A stretch of 64,000 bases of DNA from the NCBI GenBank assembly GCA_033296885.1, contig MU864020.1, positions 1-64,000 of the forward strand, in the 5' to 3' direction. The DNA is from Triangularia verruculosa (lineage: Eukaryota > Ascomycota > Sordariomycetes > Sordariales > Podosporaceae). The notes below the pieces were generated by a model, which had not been told where the DNA came from, made no database searches, and saw only the letters and a program-made list of their open reading frames with translations. This document shows positions 55,512 to 64,000 of the stretch, one piece after another. How positions within the stretch are numbered: the stretch's first letter is position 1; every line of letters begins with the position of its first letter. The translations under genes and the position numbers were made by a program.

Positions 55512-57521
55512 ATGGTCTATGGCGGGAAACCCTCGAGAGGGTGCCGCACATGCCGGCAGCGCCGTATAAAGGTGAATAACGGATCTCGGTACCATGGACA
55601 CCTTCCCTGCCACAAGTCCGCACTGCTGACCAACTGCCGATGTAACTTTCACCCTCCAGTGTGACGAAGGAAAGCCTACCTGCAAGCGCTGTGAGAAGTC
55701 CCGAAGAGAGTGTGGTGGTTACCGGCCCGAGTTCGAGATCGTCCACCGAGACCAGACCAAATCCACTGTTCACCGATTGCGCGGTTCACAAACGGCATCA
55801 ACGTCCCCACTCCCTTCTAGCGCTGCCGAAACCAACTCTCGCGCCCTTGTCTTCGTGCAGGAGGAACCTCAGTCATGGGGCCGAGAAAGCTCGAGTCCAT
55901 CCCCGGTAATAACCGTGCCTCTTGCGCAGCGAGCATCGTGCTATTTTGCCTCCAACTTCATTCTAGTGCCCATGACAGAGAAGACCCCACATGGGTACAT
56001 GGAGTACCTCATCCCGCTCATAGAATCAGAACCAGCCGATAGCTCCCTACGCTATGCCTTTAACGCCTGTGCATTCGCTCTACTCAACCATAATAACCGG
56101 TCCGACAGCGTGGATCTTGCTCAGCTATCTCTAAAACAGCACACACTTGCCCTTGGTAAGACGTATAAAGCTCTCAGCCATCCGGCCAAGGCCACTGCCC
56201 ACGCCACTTTGGCTACGGTGTTACTGTTATCTCTGTATGAGGTATGTCATTCATTAGCCGAGCATAGCTGGAGCCTGTCGTACGTTTGAGCTCACAGAAG
56301 GTTCCGAGTAGAGCATTACCGCCAACAAAGAAAGCCGCATGCTAGCATGGCGCTCGCACATCGACGGAGCGGTCAATATCATCAAGTTGCGAGGTCGAGA
56401 TGACATCTGCCGGACGAAAACAGGCGCTCTGTTGTTCGCTGCAGTTCGGCATCAACTAGTAAGCCAGCTTTTGTCAAGCAGAGACGTCACTGTCAAACTC
56501 ACAGGCTCCTAGGTATCACGTACTCTGTCCTCGGGCATGCCAATACCGTTCGGCACAGACTGGTGGATGCTGCCCGGTGCCGAAAACAATACGATCCTTG
56601 CCACATCTCAACATCTTGCCCTCAAGTATACTGACCTCCGAACCGAATTCGATCGCGTGCTGGTTGGGCAAGCCAAGACCCCCCAGACTATTGAACAAAT
56701 CCACCGGCTGCTGCAGAAAGTGCAGGCCTTGGACCGCGAAATCGTCAGCTGGCAAGCCTCGGTGCCGGAGCAGTTTTGCTTTCAAACTTTATGTTGGGTA
56801 TGTGAGGATGACACAGATCTGACCAGACATGGAGACTACGGCCAAGTGGAAGTGTTTCCAGGGCGCATCGATGTCTACCCCGACTTTGTCACCGCCAGCG
56901 CTTGGAATATCTCCCGGGTTTGTCGCTTGCTATTGGCAGCGCTCAGTATTCGCTTGACAGCATACAATTGCTCGCCCATTGATTATCGGACAACCCCAGG
57001 ATTCCAAGCCTCGAGTAAGATATGCAAGGAGACCATTCCCGAGATTCTCGCCTCAGTGCCTTATCATTTCGGTTGGCATATGAAGCGCAGGAACGAGGTC
57101 AACACAAAGTCGGATATTTCCGGATTTGCTTGTGGTGACGAAGGGGCACTGAAAGCTCTTCCTGCCCTCCTTTTGATATGGCCGCTCACGTGTGTGAAGA
57201 ATCACGATATCACCACTGAAGAGCAGCGGGTATGGGCCAAAGGGAGGTTACGGGTAATCACAGATAATGTTGGGCTCAAGTATGCCCGAATTGTCAATGA
57301 TGTAAGCCTACCTTACTATTGACCCTTACGTACAGCCAGCCACTCTGACACCGAACGCCCACACTTAGGTCGAGCTTCGCTTCCCCTCTATGTTTATCGG
57401 TCACAACGGGCTACCTGCAAGCCCGCAACTTTTTTCTGGGCCAGGGTTGCCCCTGAGGCCGGTAGACATACCGCCAACCCCGGAGAGCATGACATCCGCG
57501 AAAAGCCCTTCGCCAAAATGA
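55512..57521 (+). CDS. Zn2Cys6 fungal transcription factor
   Basis: Five exons, all phase 0: 55512-55571, 55660-56241, 56312-56458, 56513-57301 and 57369-57521, giving 576 aa. The zinc cluster GCRTCRQRRIK-CDEGKPTCKRCEKSRREC (Cys 11, 14, 21, 28, 31, 38) is split by intron 1 just before the third Cys, the same position as in the factor at 30955-32543. The body has the fungal-specific factor region of the Fungal_trans_2/DUF3468 type: SCYFASNFILVP, GYMEYLIPLI, SSLRYAFNACAFALLN, THATLATVLLLSLYE, and WRSHIDGAVNIIKLRGRDD. It ends with a disordered Pro/Ser tail. It converges with the sulfate permease; whether it regulates sulfur genes cannot be told. Sulfur regulators known from Neurospora are bZIP, not this class. 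Confidence 0.9.
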
Positions 57522-58236
57522 TAGATCATCGACGCAAAAAATAGCTATTAAAGTTCATCAACGATAGAGAAGAATTGCCGAGCAAGGAAAGATGCTTCTT
57601 CATCATCGAGCTTCTGGCTGGAAGAAGGGAAACCACTCCTGAGGCGAAGCGTTTTGCGGCACGAACGTACACACCTTCTTCTGCCAAATCACGAGAGCGC
57701 ATTAGGACTGATCCCTCAAATATTCCGCTTCTGTGCCGCTAGGGTTGGAACAGCCCACCATATGCATCCCCTTGCCGGCTCTCAGCCTGTTCCAAAGCTT
57801 TGGCTGCAAGCCCTACCACCACACCAACATGGGTGATTTTTTCCTGAACAACTGAAGATGGTAGCCATGTTAGTCTGACACTAAACTTCAAGAATCGCAT
57901 CTAGTGGGGTTTTTATCGAGTCAGATGAAGGACCAAAGGGGCAACATTACTTCAACCACTTTACGCCATATATGTGAATTCATAACTTATTCTGTTTGGT
58001 GGCCTATCTCAAATTCAAGGACAACTCAATAGAAGCCAACAGGTCGGTCAGAAGCTATATATATATATATTGAACCGTTTCTCGGCCCCGGGCAGAGTTC
58101 TTTCCGTGCACAAAAATTCGGCGCGGTCGATTGGACAGCGCGATAGTCCTAGATCCAGTCACCAGACAGCTGCCATCGTATATGCCGTGCTTTCTGTCGA
58201 TTCAGACATAACAATCATGTTCCCCTGATCCCCGAT
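57522..58236. other. Intergenic, convergent 3' flanks
   Basis: Holds a short (TA)n run near 58058-58070. No gene supported. Confidence 0.5.
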
Positions 58237-60410
58237 TCAAACTTGCTCTTTCGTGCTCACTTTCCCTCTCCCTTTACCGACGCTCTCGCGGCTACTCTTC
58301 TCACTTCCTGATGTTCCCAACCTTGTGCTCTGTCGCCTGGGAGTCAGCACAGCATCAACAAGGCTGTCAAAAACTCGAGTGACGTTATCTCTGTCTTGCT
58401 GTTCACTCTCCGATCCGGACTGCCAGCCATCGGTCAACGTCCACCCGGCTCTTTCGAACCGTTGGCGAACATACTCCGATATGTTGGCAAATCTCACCTC
58501 CACAGAAGCACCGCCATACATCTTGATCTCCTTGACCATTGCCTTCAGGTGCGTACAGGCAGTGACATCGATATGATTGGTCCGTCCAAAGTCCAAGACC
58601 AGCATCCGGATAGGGGGTAGGTCAGTCGCATCTGTGATGCCCGCCCGTCTTCTCAGCTTGGCGATTCTTTTCTCCCCTGTCACAGACCAATTTCTTTCCT
58701 GCTCAAGGCCGCCACTGCCGTTGAAGATTGGGGCATGCATTGTCTTCACAGTGTCTATGATGACATGTTTGGCGTGGTACGCGTTCGGGAAAAAGAGGCT
58801 GTCAGTGAAGGTGAAAATGCGGACGTCAGGGGGTAAATTCACATGCGAGCCGACATCTCCGTGTGACATGGCGAGAGGAAGTGGAAGTTCCGGGGTAGTC
58901 GAATGCCGCGCATCTGGCAAGGATCGAACTGCTGCGAAGACTTGGCGGAGGAGGACATACACAATGTTGAAGCCCACCGCTGCCGCAATCCCCAACTCGG
59001 TTGAAACAAATAGAGACACCCAGAAGGCAATCATGGAAGAGATGAAGTCGGCCAGGGATGTCCTCCAATATCCATAAAAGACACTGGGTGGTGACATGAG
59101 GGGCCAGACCGCTGTGATGATAATAGCGGCCAGGGTTGCTTTAGGGATCCAGTAGAGAGTTCCGACAAGTTTGAAGATGGACACAAGAACAACAGCTGTG
59201 GTCACGAAGCCGGATAGAGGAGATTTGACATTGCAGGCCGAATTGACGGCTGTGCGGGACATGGCGCCGCCAACACCCATGGCGTGAAAGAAGGAGTTAA
59301 AGACGTTGGTGACACCGTAGTATGTCAGTTCTTGGCTCTGGTCGGTGACGTAGTTATTTCTGACCGCGAAGGCACGGGCAATCGCTGTGTGTTCCACTGC
59401 CGACCCGACGAAGACGGCGATGCTGCGCGAGGCAACCTTGGACAACAGCGCGGCACTGGGCACCTTGGGGGGTTCTTGTCCATCTGCTTGAACCTTGGCG
59501 ACTTCAAACAGAAAATTGTCGGAAGCTCCACGCGACCGGTTGGCGGCATATCCGACACCAGTGAAAATGACCAGCGCAATAAAGGCTCGGGTAATGGATA
59601 GGAACCAGATGATCCTGTTCTTCTTTCCCCACCTCTTGCCGGCTTGGTCAAGGATTGTCAGGAGAAGGATACCCGTGAACCCAATGGCACATGCATAACC
59701 GTTAGCCTGAGGTAGTTGTTGGAAGATGTCTCGAATTTGGGTGGCTGTGCCATCGCCAACATTGGGTTCGCCAAGGAGGGAGTCCATCTGGTTGAGAATG
59801 ATGGTGATCGCGACCGCCGAGATGAACCCGCTCAGAATAGGGAGCGAGATGAACTCCAAGAGGAACCCCAGTTTTAGAAACCCAATCACCATGCCATAGA
59901 TACCCATCATCATAGCGACGGCCGAGGCGATCTCAACCGGGGACCACTCGTCTCCATGAAGAGACTCGATGATTTCGGCCGTCAGAAGACTGATGAGTGA
60001 CGTGGGACCAGTTGAGAGATCTAGAATAGTTCAAGTCAGGCAATCAATAGCCTTGGTTGATAGCATTGTTCAGGGTACCGCATACCTTTGGTAGTTCCCA
60101 TAAAGGCATAGATGGCTGACGGTGCCCAGCTTGACATGAGCCCATACTGAACCGGAATGGTGGCAATCTTGGCATAAGAAAGCCCCTGAGGAATCAGCAT
60201 GAGCCCGATAGTCAAGCCAGCAATAATGTCGTTGATGATCCATCGATAGTTGTACTGGGGAAGCCATCCAATGATGGGAAACTTGCCCAAGGCATATTGG
60301 ACACTGGCCTCGGGGAGAGCACGAGCTCCCTTCACTGTCAGGTGGGTGAGTCGATTCCAAGTGAAATCAGTCCGAAGAGAGTCCTTAGCCAAGTCAATAT
60401 ACTTCATCAT
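58237..60410 (-). CDS. SulP-family sulfate permease with STAS domain
   Basis: Plasma-membrane sulfate (or related anion) uptake, the first step of sulfate assimilation. Two exons: 60086-60410 and 58237-60020, 702 aa. Family signature near the N-terminus: FPIIGWLPQYNYRWIINDIIAGLTIGLMLIPQGLSYAKIATIPVQYGLMSSWAP, then GTTKDLSTGPTSLISLL across the intron. About ten to twelve membrane segments follow, including EHTAIARAFA, GVTNVFNSFFHAMGVGGAMSRTAVN and GFVTTAVVLVSIF. The cytosolic STAS domain is at about residues 495-640, with VRIFTFTDSLFFPNAYHAK and MLVLDFGRTNHIDVTACTHLK. It is closest in plan to fungal sulfate permeases such as Neurospora CYS-14, which are induced by sulfur starvation, but orthology is not established here. 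Confidence 0.93.
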
Positions 60411-61439
60411 GTATAGTAAGAGACGAGCTTCGATGCTTGGCCTGTATTGAAAAATATGAGAACAATGGCAAGGCTTGGCAGGGAAAATGAGTAAGAACCC
60501 AGTGGTAATCAGGCGGTAGGGATCTGATAGATATAACTTGGACCTTGTTGCCGCCAGAAAGGCAGTGCAGATGAACAGATAGTTCGTGCTTTGACCACTG
60601 ACCCCTCCTGCAACACTACATGTAGCTTCTAGAAGTAACCTTCGATATGAAAAACAGCACCTTGTATCTCATTCTGCCATGATAGGACGGGATGGGATTC
60701 GGGATCTATGTCTCGGCCTTCGGTATGTCAGTAAACTGTCTGGGATTACCTCCTGCAGCTTTCCCAGGACGTGGTTGAGAATGGCAGTGCAATGGCTGTG
60801 AGGGTGTGAGGCAAGAGATTCTGAATGGACAAAGTGAGGCACGCCGAGGACAACCAGGGCAAGTCAGCGACCATTGCCCCTGTACGGGCACATCACGACA
60901 TGCCGTTGTCATTGCACAGACAGCGTCAGTACAATAGTGGAGTCATTTGCGGGGAAGGCTGGCACCAGTAAGGGTATGAGCAGTTTGGTGGGAGTACAGC
61001 AGTCCCGTACTACTCCGAGTCAGCTTATCGGCAATCGGACAGGTTGGGGGCAACGCCGGTGAATAGATCATTGGAAGGGGTGATCAACGAGAGGAGCTCC
61101 AGTCATCCCTAGGAGCTGAAGATGCAATTGGCAATGTGACAGGTATATGTCCTGCAGCTCGCTGTCACTGCTTTATCGGGAAGGTCCTAGTTCGCCTTTT
61201 TAGCATGCTGAGGTAGCATTGGGATGGTATCCCGAGATATTCGGAGTCTTGTTCTCGATGATCAGTTGATTGGTGGAGATAATGGCATATTGAAAGTATT
61301 GGGTTTGATGCATGATATTTCCCGCTTCAGCGGAGTTAGACGATGACTAGAGAAGAGGATTAGTGGGAAGGGAAGGAGGAGGTAGGGGAGTAATATTAAG
61401 AAAGCATAATGGAGAAGAGATAAACGAGTATAGTATTTA
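60411..61439. other. 5' flank of sulfate permease, grading into the AT-rich block
   Basis: GC-normal to about 61370. No ORF with a domain. Regulatory sites for sulfur control are plausible but none could be named with confidence. Confidence 0.45.
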
Positions 61440-61816
61440 GGGAGCGTATTAAATCTTAAGATAGTGTACTAAGTGTATCCTATAATGTAGAGACATATAG
61501 TTTTTAAAGGTTTACGAAAAAAAGCTGAAAGGCTTTCTATTTTATATAAATAACTAAAAAAGACCTAGACGGAGAGACTTTCACTTAGGAGATATTAAGA
61601 GGTTTATCGTAGCTTAAACTAGTTCTTCACGATAAATTAACTAATATAACGCTTTATATTAAGTCCTTTTATTATTTATTTAATATATTAATGTAAATTA
61701 CTTATAATATAAATTATATTTTTATTTATTTTTAAATTTATTAATTTATATTAAAATATAATATTTAATTATAAACTTTATTATATATTTAAACTTATTT
61801 ACTTATAAGGACTTAG

Positions 61817-62223
61817 TGTGACGAACCCCTGTACAGAACCTCTGAAAAGGATACTCGGTTAAAGGCTATTTCTAATAATTAGTTCGGTACAGCTAAACAG
61901 TGCACAACAAGATATCTTAATCATAGCTTATATTCACGATATTTTATATTTATATTATATACTGCGGAACTATCTATAAGCTATCTAATTCCTCCGTATA
62001 TATAAACCTATTATCCTTATAGACCGTTAGACCGTTTATAGTACGTCGGTCTATCGGTCCTCTTATAAGTAGTCGTCCTAGACCGTAGGACCGACCTCCG
62101 TATATCGGTCTATCGGTTCCCTTCTAATTAACTGTCTATAAGATCCCCCTAATACCGTAAGGTTCTCCTCCCATTAGTCCATCCACTAATCCTGCGCCTA
62201 CCCGTATTTAAGGTCGTAATACA
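61817..62223 (-). repeat. Gypsy 3' LTR (407 bp)
   Basis: Minus strand begins TGTATTACGACC and ends GGGTTCGTCACA. The right half aligns with 8455-8647, apart from transitions and a 37-bp inverted core; the U3 left half differs from that copy and contains its own iterations of GACCGATAGACCG-like units. Confidence 0.8.
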
Positions 62224-62238
62224 ATGCCCCTCCTTCTA
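62224..62238 (-). other. Polypurine tract of the Gypsy element
   Basis: Minus strand TTAGAAGGAGGGGCA directly before the LTR start, the usual plus-strand primer position. Confidence 0.6.
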
Positions 62239-63599
62239 AGTCGACGCTTCGGCGACTAGTTTCTCGCTTTTCTTTAAAACCTAACTACCTTCCTTTTCTC
62301 GGTAAGTAATATCCTTCCTACACCCTATCCGTCGCTATATCTTATTATATATAGAAAAAGCGTTATCGTAAAACTAATTAAACTATTATTTTTTCTTTAT
62401 CGATTATAAAACGTAGTTACGAGATTATATTGTATACTTGTTACTTTACTTAGAATTTTTCTTACGTTTTAACGTAAGGTTTTAATCGTTATAGCGAATA
62501 TATTCGTTTAAAAATTCCTTACGATAATATTAACGTCGGCTCCGCTCGTAAATTTATTTTCCTTTCTTCTCTATACTTCGCGTCTTAATCGTCCTTTAGT
62601 TACTTATAACCTAAAGGTATAATAAGAGTTCGAAAAGGAGGAGGAAAAACTAGAAAATTAGTTATTCTCCTTCGCTATTCGTTTAGCGCGAATTAAATGT
62701 ATTTACCGGTCTCTTTACGACCGGGAGACTAAGCTATTTAATCGCGGTATAATAGAAAAGGAAGTATAACTCTTTACCTCCTTACCCCTTAGTCCTTCTA
62801 CTTAACTGGCGCTTAATACCCCCTACAGGGCGCCCCCTTTAAAGCGCGATTCCTTTTTCGACTAATCCCCCGCGTCGTTAAGTTAGCTTAACTAGGACTT
62901 TACTAATAGGAATACTATTCTCGCAAATAAATTTACCCTCGACTCCTATTTAATTTTTAGTCTTCTTTCCGATCCGGTCATTATTCCTTTACGGTATTCC
63001 CTACCCTTAATTATCTAGGGTTTTTCTAATAAAACTCCTCTAACTTCTTAGGATAGTTAAAGTTCGTAGCGGGCTTTTACAAATTATCCGTAGCCGGGTA
63101 ATTTAATTAATTAACTAAATATTTTAGTTATTTATTATTAATATAAGAATTTAATATTTTTTCTATATTATACTCCTCTTCTTCGTCTTCGGCTTTTACT
63201 TATATATTTAGGCTAGCCGCCCGTAATACCGGTTCTAAGAGTAAAATATAAAAAGTATTTAATTATAATTATATAGTATTTAATAGTTTAAGTTTAAATA
63301 TTATTTCCGATATTTTCTCCTTAATTATAAAGGGTCCTACCTTCCTATAGTCTAGCTTTTTACTTAATCGTTTTATATATAAATTTCGTATTAATAAAAA
63401 TACTTTATCCTTTTTTGTTAAGCGAGGTCCCTCGAGCCGTTTAATATTATAATATTTACATATATATTCCCGAATAAATTTAAGTTCTTCCTTAAATTTA
63501 ACGTATAATATATATAACTTCCCTACCTTTATTACTACCTTAAGTACCTTTACCTCTAATCCCTACCGTAAATCCGCCTTAAAACTATAGTTCGCAAAA

Positions 63600-64000
63600 A
63601 ATAATATAACTTTCGTTATCTCCGTAAATACTATATTATATACGAACTATACCGTTAATAGAAGTTTAACCTAATTATCTTATTCGAAATTAATATAATT
63701 TTAAAAATATTATTCGATAATCTAATTAAGCTTTTTTATTTAGCTATCCGTCTATGGATAATATATTAACGACGTTTTACTTTTTATTTTTACTTATTTT
63801 ATTAGAACCTTCTAAAACTTCGATATAAATTTAATATTACGATTTATAATAAATTCCTTTAGCTATATATATATCGCTATAATATTCTAAAATACTATAT
63901 CCGTTAATTATTCCGCTATCTAAGTCTCCTTATAAAGTAAAAAATATACTTATTTAGTAAGCCTATCGATTACCGTTAAGATATTATTATATTTAATATC
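63600..64000 (-). pseudogene. Gypsy integrase remnant
   Basis: Reads IKYNNILTVIDRLTKY at the right edge, including the first catalytic Asp, then breaks into stops. Continues out of the window upstream. Confidence 0.6.

Larger units (their letters stand above)
61440..64000. other. AT-rich, RIP-mutated transposon block
   Basis: TA-rich words dominate, no long ORF, and it contains the decayed Gypsy element described separately. Starts within about 100 bp of normal sequence and runs past the window end. Confidence 0.85.
61817..64000 (-). mobile_element. Ty3/Gypsy retrotransposon, RIP-decayed, 5' part beyond the window
   Basis: On the minus strand the element ends in a 3' LTR (61817-62223) preceded by a polypurine tract. 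At the window's right end the minus strand reads DIKYNNILTVIDRLTKYIFF, the start of a Gypsy integrase core (the conserved form has VIVDRLTK-x-x-HF), followed by stop-riddled sequence with recognisable spacing (LNKKA-like fragments) down to about 63600. Integrase before the 3' LTR is the Gypsy order. Every frame is full of stops, so the copy is dead. Whether a chromodomain follows the integrase could not be determined. Confidence 0.75.

Noticed and set aside
58058..58070. (TA)n run as a promoter element
   Set aside because: It lies between two convergent gene ends, where no promoter is expected.

Overview
The window is nuclear DNA of a filamentous ascomycete, most likely a sordariomycete. Genes are dense and carry short introns (about 50-130 bp, GTRNGT-type donors, CTRAC-type branch points). 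The protein families are typically fungal: Zn2Cys6 regulators, a HET-domain protein, a Clr5-domain protein, DUF4267 and a spherulin-like cupin. Both ends of the window are AT-rich, transposon-derived DNA with excess C-to-T/G-to-A change, as expected from repeat-induced point mutation (RIP). Coordinates of spliced genes were built by hand from frame, donor, branch point and acceptor. Every multi-exon model called here, except those flagged as unresolved, closes in frame.

Left flank (1-10740): a decayed Ty1/Copia retrotransposon on the minus strand runs off the left edge (gag, protease, integrase and reverse transcriptase still readable). A very AT-rich block follows (about 5596-10740). It holds a duplicated module, a GC-normal Gypsy-type solo LTR (8261-8647), a CT microsatellite, an 18-bp minisatellite and a 76-77-bp tandem duplication.

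Gene island (about 11200-60410): a gene fragment of unknown function; YME2 (mitochondrial) head to head with an EMI1-like twin-CX9C protein; tRNA-Trp(CCA); MIF2/CENP-C head to head with RNH201 (RNase H2 catalytic subunit); SEY1 (ER-fusion GTPase); a fructosamine-3-kinase-like protein; a secreted cupin; a Zn2Cys6 factor; two small hypothetical proteins; a Clr5-domain protein; a membrane protein with an unresolved 3' end; a HET protein; an undescribed protein with three SUMO-interaction-like motifs between two copies of an internal repeat; guanine deaminase; a DUF4267 membrane protein; MED18; a second Zn2Cys6 factor; and a SulP sulfate permease. Conserved housekeeping genes fill 12-25 kb. From 25 kb on, spacing widens and accessory genes (regulators, HET, transport) dominate.

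Right flank (about 61440-64000): a second RIP block with the 3' LTR (61817-62223), polypurine tract and decayed integrase of a Gypsy retrotransposon on the minus strand. It is the same family as the solo LTR at 8261, so one family brackets the island in opposite orientations and in different states of decay.

The best candidates for something new are the SUMO-motif protein (49055-50033), an acidic in-frame extension after the MED18 stop codon, a 37-bp inversion between the two LTR copies, and two mutually exclusive hairpins in the Copia leader.
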